64,000 bases of DNA, taken from positions 1 to 64,000 of the forward strand of contig CAYGPG010000006.1 in assembly GCA_964351905.1 (NCBI GenBank). Reading direction: 5' to 3'. The notes below the pieces were generated by a model. That model did no database searches. It was not told where the DNA came from and saw only the letters and a program-made list of their open reading frames with translations. The stretch is from GCA-2708415 sp964351905 (lineage in GTDB: Bacteria > Pseudomonadota > Alphaproteobacteria > Micavibrionales > Micavibrionaceae). This document shows positions 1-7,903 of this stretch, piece after piece. Numbering within the stretch: position 1 is the first letter of the stretch; each line of letters starts with the position of its first letter. A program made the position numbers and the translations under genes.

Positions 1-63
1 CGTGAGGGATGAACCTCAACACGCTTTCCAAGCGTGCGCCTTAAGCCACTCGGCCACCTGTCC
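1..63 (-). tRNA. tRNA-Ser (anticodon GGA), 3' end cut off by the window
   Basis: Read on the minus strand, the sequence starts with acceptor strand GGACAGG followed by TGGCCGAGTGG, the usual start and D-arm of a class II serine tRNA. The anticodon stem-loop is CACGCTTGGAAAGCGTG with anticodon GGA, which reads UCC and UCU. The variable arm begins before the window edge, so the T-arm and 3' acceptor strand are missing. The 5' end at 63 is set by the seven-base acceptor strand. Confidence 0.93.
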
Positions 64-177
64 GCATCAGATGCACGGAACTTAAGCAAAAAAACAGGCA
101 CAATCAAGTGCAATTCCTTTTGAAAATATTGGAAAACTGCTAAACTTAATAAAAATAATCTATAAATAGAGAAGTTC

Positions 178-615
178 ATGCCTCAAACTGCAAAAAACCT
201 GCTTATTATCCTGTTTATTCCTTTTCTTTTAGGGTTAGGAAATGACATCTATCTCAACTACCTCTCTAACAGTGAAAAAGTAAGGCAACTTAAAAATCTA
301 GAAATTAATCCTAAAGAATTCATGTTAAGTGATATCGGCTGGGTTTGGCAAGAATACTCGCCAGACTCATTAGCCTTGGCGCAGAACATAGTAGGCACCC
401 CTGCTTGGCAAAATAATCTTGAGCCTGTTTTAAGACAGCCCACATTATTGGTAGCTGCCATCCTACCTATATGCGGAGCACTATCCCTTCTAACCACTTT
501 TGTTTTAGGTATTTGGCCTTTTGAAAAATACGGTAAAAGAAGAAGACGCGATAAAGAAGGCTATGGGATTTATAAAAAAGCAAAAGGTAAAAAAGCAAAA
601 TATAGTAGAAAATAA
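178..615 (+). CDS. small hypothetical membrane protein with basic tail
   Basis: A 145-residue protein of no family I recognise. It has a hydrophobic segment at about residues 7-24 and a second at about 90-113. The final 30 residues are rich in lysine and arginine (KRRRRDKEG, then KKAKGKKAKYSRK) and would probably be cytoplasmic or nucleic-acid or phospholipid facing. The start ATG has AGAGAAG a few bases upstream as a ribosome binding site. It stands alone between a tRNA gene and a convergent hydrolase gene. The function is unknown; a two-pass inner-membrane protein is the only safe description. Confidence 0.6.
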   Translation: MPQTAKNLLIILFIPFLLGLGNDIYLNYLSNSEKVRQLKNLEINPKEFMLSDIGWVWQEYSPDSLALAQNIVGTPAWQNNLEPVLRQPTLLVAAILPICGALSLLTTFVLGIWPFEKYGKRRRRDKEGYGIYKKAKGKKAKYSRK

Positions 616-628
616 ATTATACGTTTTT

Positions 629-1363
629 TTAAACTGCTGATAAAACTTGCCTTAAAATTTCTAATTGTTCTGGCGCAGATAAGCGATGATCCGCATCATC
701 AATATAAGTAATTTGAGTCTTATTATTTCCTAAATTTTCTTTTATACGTTCCGCTGTTTCCCACGGTACATCTGCGTCTTGCTTACCTTGTATAAGGTAA
801 ATGGGTGCAGAAATTTTTTGCGTACCATTCAATAAAATATTTTGACGACCATCATCAATCAAACGCTTGGTAATAATATAAGGCGTATCATCATAATCAT
901 TTGGCAGTTCAAATTGCCCCTCATTTGATAACGCATATTTTTGATCATCAGACATTTTTTCTTCCATCCAAACTGTAAAATCTGGCGCAGCCGCTAAGCC
1001 AATCACTGTATGAACTTTTTTAGATTGTTTAAGCGCCAAGAGGAACGCAATCCATCCCCCCATGGATGAACCAATCAAAATAGCTGGGCGATCAATACAA
1101 TGCTCTAAGATGGAAAGAGCATCTTCAGCCCAATCACTAATGCCCCACTCTTCAAATTTTCCTTCAGACTTTCCATGACCCGAATAATCAAAACGGATAA
1201 ATTCTTGATTACGTTTCTGGCAAAAATTTTCTAAAAAAATAGCTTTCGTCCCTTCCATATCAGATCGAAAACCACCTAAGAACATGACTGGTGGTAAATC
1301 ACTCTCTCCTTTTGTGTGAACATAGGCTAAATCGGGCTTTTCCTGTCTTTTTAAAAATTTCAT
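629..1363 (-). CDS. alpha/beta hydrolase
   Basis: A 244-residue protein of the alpha/beta hydrolase fold. The nucleophile elbow is visible as IGSSMGGW with the central serine. An N-terminal LGGFRSD turn fits the oxyanion-hole loop, and a C-terminal YIDDADHRLS segment supplies the catalytic histidine. An aspartate in GKQDADVPWE is a likely acid. Family members include carboxylesterases and acyl-thioesterases. The closest look is the single-domain group found in many alphaproteobacteria, but the substrate cannot be read from sequence. There is no signal peptide, so it is probably cytoplasmic. It is convergent with the small membrane protein gene upstream in the window. Confidence 0.8.
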   Translation of the reverse strand: MKFLKRQEKPDLAYVHTKGESDLPPVMFLGGFRSDMEGTKAIFLENFCQKRNQEFIRFDYSGHGKSEGKFEEWGISDWAEDALSILEHCIDRPAILIGSSMGGWIAFLLALKQSKKVHTVIGLAAAPDFTVWMEEKMSDDQKYALSNEGQFELPNDYDDTPYIITKRLIDDGRQNILLNGTQKISAPIYLIQGKQDADVPWETAERIKENLGNNKTQITYIDDADHRLSAPEQLEILRQVLSAV

Positions 1364-1457
1364 GGCATTAAATCTCTTTTTTATCGGCTTTGAACATTAA
1401 TCATGCTAAATATCTTATGAATTATCATCAATAAGATAAATATTAAAAAATATTTCT

Positions 1458-2660
1458 ATGAATAGCGCACAAAACACACAGCACTCTCTCCCCGACAGCC
1501 CCCCCTTAAATCCTGTTGTCATGCAAATTATACCTGAATTAGGCCCCGGAGGAGCAGAACAAGGATGTATTGATATTGCGGCAGAATTGGCAAAAGCGGG
1601 ATCAAAAGCAATTGTGGTCTCTCATGGTGGTGTACGCGTACATGAATTGGCGCGTCACGGAGCAATTCACATCAATTTACCCGTGCACAGCAAAAATCCT
1701 TTAACCATTTGGCGTAATATTAAGCGTTTAAGAAAAATTATTCATGAAAATAGGGTTGATATTGTCCACGTACGAAGCCGCGCGCCCGCTTGGTCGGCAT
1801 TGTTCGCATGCAAGAAAACAAATGCGCGTTATATGAGCACATGCCACGCCCCTTATAATATTAGCGGACGCTTAAAACGTTTTTATAATTCTGCCATCAC
1901 AAAAGGTGAGCGCGTTATTTCTATTTCCAATCACGTTTCAAACTATCTTTTAAAAAATTATAAGATTGATCAACGCAATATACGTCTTATTCATCGTGGA
2001 ATATCACTTGAAAAATTCCACCCCAGTATCATCTCCCCCGCACAGCTTATCAAAATCTCAAATGCATGGCGTCTACCAGATGGCGCAAGCATTGTTATGC
2101 TTCCGGGACGTATTACGCGCTGGAAAGGGCATCATGTCTTAATCGAAGCCATGGCAAAATTAGGCCGCCCTGATATTTTTTGTGTTCTGATCGGTTCTGA
2201 TCAAGGACGTACAGAATATCGTGAAGAATTAGAAACAGCGATTAAAGAAAAAAATCTAGGCGGACAAATTCGCATTATTAATCATTGTGATGATATGCCT
2301 GCGGCCTATATGGTCTCTACCGTTGTTGTTTCTGCCTCCACGGATCCTGAAGGCTTTGGACGCATTCCAGTTGAAGCCCAAGCCATGGGTCGTCCCATTA
2401 TTGCAACCGATCATGGCGGCGCACAGGAAACAATTATAAGAAATGAGACAGGCTGGCTTATTCCACCAAATGATTCTGACGCCTTGGCCCGCGCTATTGA
2501 CGAAGCCTTAAGCCTCGACCCATCCCAACGGTCTGTTTTGGCATCACGCGCCATGTCGCATGTAGCACATAATTTCACCAAAGAAATCATGGCCGATAAA
2601 ACTTTGAATGTTTATGCAGAATTACTGCAAGAAAAATACAATATTGCCAATATAAAATAG
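1458..2660 (+). CDS. glycosyltransferase family 4 (GT-B fold)
   Basis: A 400-residue glycosyltransferase. The N-terminal half contains PELGPGGAEQGCIDIA, the acceptor-side glycine-rich loop of GT4 enzymes. The C-terminal nucleotide-sugar half has PGRITRWKGHHVLIEA, then EGFGRIPVEAQAMGRPIIAT, the E-x7-E type donor-binding motif. Enzymes of this type transfer a sugar from a nucleotide donor to lipid A core, O-antigen or exopolysaccharide precursors on the inner face of the inner membrane. The next gene starts seven bases after the stop and encodes a heptosyltransferase-like enzyme, so the two probably form an LPS-related operon. Donor and acceptor sugars are not predictable. Confidence 0.88.
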   Translation: MNSAQNTQHSLPDSPPLNPVVMQIIPELGPGGAEQGCIDIAAELAKAGSKAIVVSHGGVRVHELARHGAIHINLPVHSKNPLTIWRNIKRLRKIIHENRVDIVHVRSRAPAWSALFACKKTNARYMSTCHAPYNISGRLKRFYNSAITKGERVISISNHVSNYLLKNYKIDQRNIRLIHRGISLEKFHPSIISPAQLIKISNAWRLPDGASIVMLPGRITRWKGHHVLIEAMAKLGRPDIFCVLIGSDQGRTEYREELETAIKEKNLGGQIRIINHCDDMPAAYMVSTVVVSASTDPEGFGRIPVEAQAMGRPIIATDHGGAQETIIRNETGWLIPPNDSDALARAIDEALSLDPSQRSVLASRAMSHVAHNFTKEIMADKTLNVYAELLQEKYNIANIK

Positions 2661-2667
2661 TCATCAG

Positions 2668-3573
2668 ATGACAACTAAAAAAAGAATATTAATTATCAAG
2701 TTAAGTGCCTTAGGAGATTTTATTCAAAATCTGGGCATTATGCGCGCCATTCGTGATCATCATAAGGATGCTGAAATCACGCTTCTAACAACAAAACCTT
2801 ACAAGGATTTAGGATTAAAATCTAGATATATTGATAACGTTATTATCGACCCGCGTCCTAAATTTTATCAAATATCAAAATGGTTGGGCTTAAACAAACA
2901 GCTTAATGAATATAGCTTTGATACCGCCTATGACCTTCAAATTAATGATCGCACCGCGCTTTATTATAAACTTTTAAAAACTAAACCCACTTGGGTTGGC
3001 GCGCTAAAAAAACAAGAGCGCGGTAAATCTGATTTTGCGTTTTACCGCCATCGAAAGATGATTGAAAAATATAGCATTCATGGCGCTGAAATAGACAAAA
3101 TGGAATGGATGAAAGGTGATATTAAACGTTTTGATATTAAGGATAATTATGCGCTGATTGTACCAGGATGTGCGCCCACACGCCCGGAAAAACGTTGGCC
3201 TGCAAAGCATTACGCTCAATTATGCAACCACTTAAGCGATAAAAATATTCAACCCGTCCTCATTGGGACAAAGGATGAAGCCGGTATTCTAAACTCCATT
3301 GCTAGTCATTGCCCTCATGCCCTTAATCTCATGGGAAAAACGAGCCTTTTTGATATCGCCCCTTTGGCCAGAAATGCACGCTTTGCTGTTGGTAATGACA
3401 CAGGCCCCATGCATATTATCGGCCCTACGGGCTGCCCCTCTATCGTTCTGTTTTCTGGTTCTAGTAACCCGAACAAACACGCCCCCATTGGCGCGCAAAT
3501 AAAAACAATTCAAAAAGGTAACATCGCCGATATTGCTTTATCAGACGTTTTAAAAGAAATAGAAAAATTTTAA
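2668..3573 (+). CDS. glycosyltransferase family 9 (heptosyltransferase-like)
   Basis: A 301-residue protein with the ADP-heptose:LPS heptosyltransferase architecture. An N-terminal SALGDFIQNLGIMRAI loop is followed by a central VPGCAPTRPEKRWPAKHYA strand-loop. A C-terminal GNDTGPMHIIGPTGCPSIVLF segment is the conserved GT9 donor-site signature. The family adds heptose or related sugars to the LPS inner core in the cytoplasm. It follows the GT4 gene with a seven-base gap and is probably cotranscribed and translationally linked to it. It ends three bases before the convergent SDR gene. Whether the donor is heptose or another sugar is inference. Confidence 0.88.
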   Translation: MTTKKRILIIKLSALGDFIQNLGIMRAIRDHHKDAEITLLTTKPYKDLGLKSRYIDNVIIDPRPKFYQISKWLGLNKQLNEYSFDTAYDLQINDRTALYYKLLKTKPTWVGALKKQERGKSDFAFYRHRKMIEKYSIHGAEIDKMEWMKGDIKRFDIKDNYALIVPGCAPTRPEKRWPAKHYAQLCNHLSDKNIQPVLIGTKDEAGILNSIASHCPHALNLMGKTSLFDIAPLARNARFAVGNDTGPMHIIGPTGCPSIVLFSGSSNPNKHAPIGAQIKTIQKGNIADIALSDVLKEIEKF

Positions 3574-3576
3574 TCT

Positions 3577-4350
3577 TTAATCAAGATTAGCAGCCTTCGC
3601 AGGGGCATGCGCCAACAATCTTTGCGCCACAAAATCAGGCAAAATTGATATAAACCACGACATGAAAAACATAGGAAAGGGAAACGCAATCCGCCCTTTA
3701 TTCTTTGCCAACCCTTTTGCAATAATACCTGCTGCCTTATCTGCACTCATTTTGAACGGCATTGGAAAATCATTTTGATCTGTAATACGTGATGTCACAA
3801 ACCCCGGACAAATTACATTTATCTTTATATTTGTTTGCGCCAACGCCCCACGTAACGCTTCCCCATAAAAGCGCACCGCGCCTTTGGACGCGCTATAGGC
3901 AGGCGAACTAGGCCATCCTCTAAATCCTGCCAAAGAACTTAATACGGCAATTTGCCCACCTTGTTCTTGTGGCCTTATAATCTCCAGCGCAGGCTCAATC
4001 GTATTTAAAACGCCATATAAATTTGTATCAAACAAGCGACGCGCCTCTGATATTGGTTCTCCATCAAGGCGGCCACCTGTACCGCCTGAAATACCTGCAT
4101 TCGCAATCACCAAATCAAGCGCCTCAATATTAGATATCCATGCTTTCATCGCTTTTTCATCGGTCACATTAATGATTTTGGCATGCACAACGGCGCCTTG
4201 TCCCTCACATCGCGCCTGTACGTCTTTTAAGCGCTCTTCATTTCTCCCTGATAGGTAAAGGTTTGTATTTGAAGCGGCATAATATAGCGCAAGCGCTTCA
4301 CCAATACCACTCGACGCGCCTGTAATAAGGATGTGTTTAGGATTTTTCAT
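3577..4350 (-). CDS. short-chain dehydrogenase/reductase (SDR)
   Basis: A classical SDR of 257 residues from the start chosen at 4350. An upstream in-frame ATG at 4389 exists, but the Rossmann motif TGASSGIGEA should lie close to the N-terminus. Other marks are NAG at the end of beta-4 (VIANAGISG), the catalytic SSLAG serine, and the YSASK tyrosine-lysine pair. Such enzymes reduce or oxidise carbonyl/alcohol pairs with NAD(P)(H). A hydrophobic stretch near the C-terminus (FPMFFMSWFISILPDFVA) could associate with membrane, as in lipid-modifying SDRs. The start region lies close to divergent gmk. Substrate unknown. Confidence 0.87.
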   Translation of the reverse strand: MKNPKHILITGASSGIGEALALYYAASNTNLYLSGRNEERLKDVQARCEGQGAVVHAKIINVTDEKAMKAWISNIEALDLVIANAGISGGTGGRLDGEPISEARRLFDTNLYGVLNTIEPALEIIRPQEQGGQIAVLSSLAGFRGWPSSPAYSASKGAVRFYGEALRGALAQTNIKINVICPGFVTSRITDQNDFPMPFKMSADKAAGIIAKGLAKNKGRIAFPFPMFFMSWFISILPDFVAQRLLAHAPAKAANLD

Positions 4351-4428
4351 GATTTTAAACCTATCATTATCGCGCAAAAGATAAAACAATCCATTGCACC
4401 ATCGCGTGGTTTCATTACAATGTTTTTC

Positions 4429-5076
4429 ATGGATGTTAGTGGTCTCAAACGACGTGGTTTAATGTATGTGCTCTCCTCTCCGTCAGGGGCGGGAAAAACA
4501 ACAATTACGCGGGCGCTCCTCAAACAAAATAATGACATGATTATTTCAATTTCTGCTACCACGCGCCAACGTCGCTCTGGTGAGAATGAGGCCAAAGACT
4601 ACTTCTTCGTTGATATTCCTGCCTTTAATAACATGGTGGATAATGGCGAAATGTTAGAACACGCAAAAGTGTTCGATAATTATTACGGCACTCCACGCCA
4701 ACCTGTCGAAGAAGCCCTTCAAAATGGGTTTGACGTTATCTTCGATATTGATTGGCAAGGGACGCAGCAATTGCGCGAAATGGCGCGTGATGATTTAGTC
4801 ACTGTATTTATTCTTCCACCTTCGGCGCGTGAATTAGAAAACCGTCTTCGCAATCGTTCAAAAGATACGATGGAAACGGATGCGCAAATTCGCGAACGCA
4901 TGTCTAAGTCTAATGATGAAATGACCCATTATTCTGAATATGATTATGTTCTGATCAATCAAGATATTGATAAAACCATCGAACAGGCACAAATGATATT
5001 GGATGCAGAGCGCTTGAAACGTAGGCGTTTAGCAGGATTATCTGATTTCGTCCGTGGCCTAACGGACGGTTTATAA
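4429..5076 (+). CDS. gmk: guanylate kinase
   Basis: Guanylate kinase converts GMP to GDP with ATP in the cytoplasm. The sequence shows RRGLMYVLSSPSGAGKTTI, the Walker A of this family, followed by the GMP-binding TTRQRRSGENEAKDYFF segment and DIDWQGTQQL. The reading frame is open back to 4333, but ATG at 4429 (or 4420) gives the usual length of about 215 residues and places the P-loop near the N-terminus. The 3' end overlaps convergent rsmA by six bases. In many alphaproteobacteria gmk lies near surA and rsmA on the same strand; here it faces them. Confidence 0.95.
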   Translation: MDVSGLKRRGLMYVLSSPSGAGKTTITRALLKQNNDMIISISATTRQRRSGENEAKDYFFVDIPAFNNMVDNGEMLEHAKVFDNYYGTPRQPVEEALQNGFDVIFDIDWQGTQQLREMARDDLVTVFILPPSARELENRLRNRSKDTMETDAQIRERMSKSNDEMTHYSEYDYVLINQDIDKTIEQAQMILDAERLKRRRLAGLSDFVRGLTDGL

Positions 5077-5925
5077 CAACCCTTTTTCTTCTGCCCTCAT
5101 CGCTAAATTAATATAGTTTTCAACGCTTAAATTTTCGGCACGTAAAGTTTCATCTAAACCGCACGGCTCAAATAAATCTTTATATTTTTTGAGCGAGCTT
5201 CTAATCATTTTACGTCTTTGACCAAACGCTTCAGAGGTAATTTTTTCAATCGCCTTAAAACTAGGTTGCGGCGCTTTTATGTTTTTTGGCTGAAAATAAA
5301 CAATAGACGATGTCACTTTAGGCGGCGGTGTAAAGGCAGAAGCCGGCACATCAAACGATAAATGCGCATCACATAACCATTGGGTTAATACGGCCAAACG
5401 ACCATAAGCTTTATCTTCTTGTTTCGCTGTAATACGCTCCGCTACTTCTTTTTGAAACATTAACGTCATGGAACGGTAAGCTTCAAAATTTTCATGAATG
5501 TCTTTTAACCATCCAATTAAAAGCGGTGTGGCAATATTGTAAGGAAGGTTGGCAACAACAGCAGTCGTGGCGCTTTCTATTCCCTTTAAAGATATGTTGA
5601 GCGCATCTTCATGACACAACTCTAATCGCCCATCAGCCGCCTCTTGAAGGCTTTGTAAGGCCTTAATAGCCCGTAGATCATACTCTATCGCAATGACTTT
5701 TTTTGCATCACTTTGAAGCAGACTACGCGTTAACCCACCGGGGCCAGGGCCAATTTCAAACACCGTTAAGTCCGTTAAATTACCGGCGGCGCGTACAATT
5801 TTATCTGTTAGATTTAAATCAAGAAGGAAATTTTGACCGAGTTTTTTTTCAGCCCGCAGACCGTGATCAAAAATAATCTCCCGCAAGGGCGGAAGGTCTA
5901 AAATTTTAGTTTTCACGGCGGTCAA
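5071..5925 (-). CDS. rsmA: 16S rRNA dimethyladenosine transferase
   Basis: RsmA (KsgA) dimethylates two adjacent adenosines near the 3' end of 16S rRNA using S-adenosylmethionine. Seen in the 284 residues are KLGQNFLLDLN near the N-terminus, the SAM-binding VFEIGPGPGGLTRSLL loop, the acidic IAIEYDLRA end of beta-2, and the catalytic motif NLPYNIATPLL. Length is normal for the family. The start overlaps the end of the SurA-like gene by 20 bases, so translation is probably coupled. The pdxA gene that often lies between surA and rsmA in proteobacteria is absent here. Confidence 0.96.
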   Translation of the reverse strand: MTAVKTKILDLPPLREIIFDHGLRAEKKLGQNFLLDLNLTDKIVRAAGNLTDLTVFEIGPGPGGLTRSLLQSDAKKVIAIEYDLRAIKALQSLQEAADGRLELCHEDALNISLKGIESATTAVVANLPYNIATPLLIGWLKDIHENFEAYRSMTLMFQKEVAERITAKQEDKAYGRLAVLTQWLCDAHLSFDVPASAFTPPPKVTSSIVYFQPKNIKAPQPSFKAIEKITSEAFGQRRKMIRSSLKKYKDLFEPCGLDETLRAENLSVENYINLAMRAEEKGLL

Positions 5926-6853
5926 TGAAAGCAGCAGAGCGAATATCAGAAAGATATCTTTGTTGCAGTCGATCTAAACGCTCCAACCCAATCGCATTTA
6001 AAACATCTTCTTCGGATGGCAAAGTGTCTGCACTTATTTCACGTTTTTGAAGTAAAACAACAATGTAGTATCCTGATAATGTGCGAATTGGCGTACTGAT
6101 TTGACCAACATTCAGGCTACGAATGGCCGTATCTAACTCTTTTGGCAATTCACCTTCTTGCACCCATCCAACCATACCACCTTGTTTTGCCGAAGGTGCC
6201 TTTGAAAATTGTGCCGCAACAACTTTAAAATTAACGCGTTGTGCTTTCATTTCAGCATTCAGTTTTTGCGCCAATTGCTTTGTGTCCTTATCAGGCGACG
6301 TTTCTGTAACGGGCAAAAATATCTCAGCAATATTATATTCTGTTTTTCCTACGTTATCTTTCAAACGATCAAGGCGCGCATTCACATCATTTTCGGTCAC
6401 ATCAATTTGGGGGCGTAATATTTTTGTAATAACATTACGCCATGCAATTTGCGCTTTAATTTTTTGAAATAATGTTGATTTGGGAATCCCTTGCTGTCCA
6501 ATAACAACTTCAAATTGTTCGGCGGTCATACTATTTTGTTCACCCATTTTGGCAAAGCCTTCAAGCACTTCTTCATCGCTTACGGCCAAATTTTGACGCT
6601 CCGCTTCTTGAATTTGTAATTGCTCTTCAATAAGGCTATTTAATGCTTGCGGGTAGGCCTGCCTTTTATTTTCTTCGGTACTCCGCACGCCCGATGAGGC
6701 AAAAACCAATTTAATGCGATCATTGACGTCATTGTCGGAAATTGCGCTTTTATTCACCGTAGCGGCAATTGAAAAGCTATCTGAATACGCTTGGTTTGCT
6801 GCCAATGTCGTCAGTGAAAGCGTCAATAAAAGTAAGAATGAGAATATTTTCAT
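5906..6853 (-). CDS. SurA-like periplasmic peptidyl-prolyl isomerase
   Basis: A 315-residue exported chaperone. Residues 1-25 form a signal peptide (MKIFSFLLLLTLSLTTLA, then NQAYS). A SurA N-terminal helical region covers about 28-170. One parvulin domain follows, starting near YNIAEIFLPV and continuing through GGMVGWVQEGELPKELDTAI and GYYIVVLL. SurA helps outer-membrane proteins fold in the periplasm. E. coli SurA carries two parvulin domains; only one is visible here, as in several alphaproteobacterial homologues. It overlaps rsmA by 20 bases. No lptD is found upstream. Confidence 0.88.
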   Translation of the reverse strand: MKIFSFLLLLTLSLTTLAANQAYSDSFSIAATVNKSAISDNDVNDRIKLVFASSGVRSTEENKRQAYPQALNSLIEEQLQIQEAERQNLAVSDEEVLEGFAKMGEQNSMTAEQFEVVIGQQGIPKSTLFQKIKAQIAWRNVITKILRPQIDVTENDVNARLDRLKDNVGKTEYNIAEIFLPVTETSPDKDTKQLAQKLNAEMKAQRVNFKVVAAQFSKAPSAKQGGMVGWVQEGELPKELDTAIRSLNVGQISTPIRTLSGYYIVVLLQKREISADTLPSEEDVLNAIGLERLDRLQQRYLSDIRSAAFIDRREN

Positions 6854-6884
6854 TGTTAAACCTTAATATTAAATTTTGTCCTAA

Positions 6885-7844
6885 TTATGCTTTTTTCTTG
6901 TCTGCAAATCGTCCACCACGACGATAACATGATAGATAAGATGGAATAATCGTTTTCATCGCTGTTGGTTCAACATTTAAATCATGCAAGCTATTCACGC
7001 CATCGCGTACAATATTGTCTGTCTTTAAAGACTTTACTTGATCCAATGTCAAAGGCGGTTTAGGCAATAAACCAAAAAAAGCCGCCTGTAATTTTGCAAT
7101 AGACCATGGAATGTCAATCAACGCACGATCACGATTAATTTCATCCAAAATTATTTCATAAATTTCTTTAAAACTAAAAACTTCAGGGCCGCCTAAATGA
7201 TAAGTTTGACCCTCATATTTATTCGATTTTTCATTTATAATATTTGATACCGCGTCTGCAATATCACCAACATAAACGGGTTGAAATTTCGTTTTTCCAC
7301 CACCATATAATGGCAAAAAAGGCAGAAAAATAGAAAGCTTAGCAAACAGATTAACAAAACTATCGCCATTTCCAAAAACAACACTTGGCCTTAAAATTGT
7401 AGTATTTGGAAACGCATTTAAAATTGCTTCCTCGCCATTCTTTTTTGATTTTGCGTATTGCGAAAGTGATTCATCAATCCCAAGGGCAGAAATATGAACA
7501 AATTTCTTGATATCGTTTTTCTGACACGCTTCGGCAATTAATTGAGGGATATCAACATGCGCGTGTTGAAAGCTATTTTTGCCTTTTTGATATAAAATTC
7601 CAATCAGGTTAATGACCCCATGGCAGCCCTTAACAGCCTCTTGAATAGAGTCTGTGCTACGATAATCACAGGGCACAGGAACAATCTGGCCAATTGCGCC
7701 ATATGTTTTTAATTCATAAGCACTTTCGGGAATACGCGTTGCGATTTTGATACGATATCCCGCACGCGCCAATTCTTGTGTAATATTTTGACCTAAAAAT
7801 CCTGTAGCACCAAAAATGCATATAATTTTATCTTGGTTTTTCAT
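6885..7844 (-). CDS. NAD(P)-binding protein, complex I NDUFA9-like
   Basis: A 319-residue atypical SDR with the glycine-rich motif GATGFLGQNITQELARAG at the N-terminus. The later strands (INLIGILY, HISALGID, ILRPSVVFGNGDSFVN) follow the NDUFA9/NmrA pattern. This family is common in alphaproteobacteria as an accessory protein related to mitochondrial complex I subunit NDUFA9. The exact bacterial role is less certain. The ATG at 7844 is preferred over a TTG two codons upstream because GAAGGA lies at suitable distance. It is downstream of the helicase gene and upstream of surA on the same strand. Confidence 0.82.
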   Translation of the reverse strand: MKNQDKIICIFGATGFLGQNITQELARAGYRIKIATRIPESAYELKTYGAIGQIVPVPCDYRSTDSIQEAVKGCHGVINLIGILYQKGKNSFQHAHVDIPQLIAEACQKNDIKKFVHISALGIDESLSQYAKSKKNGEEAILNAFPNTTILRPSVVFGNGDSFVNLFAKLSIFLPFLPLYGGGKTKFQPVYVGDIADAVSNIINEKSNKYEGQTYHLGGPEVFSFKEIYEIILDEINRDRALIDIPWSIAKLQAAFFGLLPKPPLTLDQVKSLKTDNIVRDGVNSLHDLNVEPTAMKTIIPSYLSCYRRGGRFADKKKA

Positions 7845-7903
7845 ACCCAATCCTTCAATTAAGCCCTTATAATATAGGCATAATTTTTTTATATCTAGCG
7901 CTA

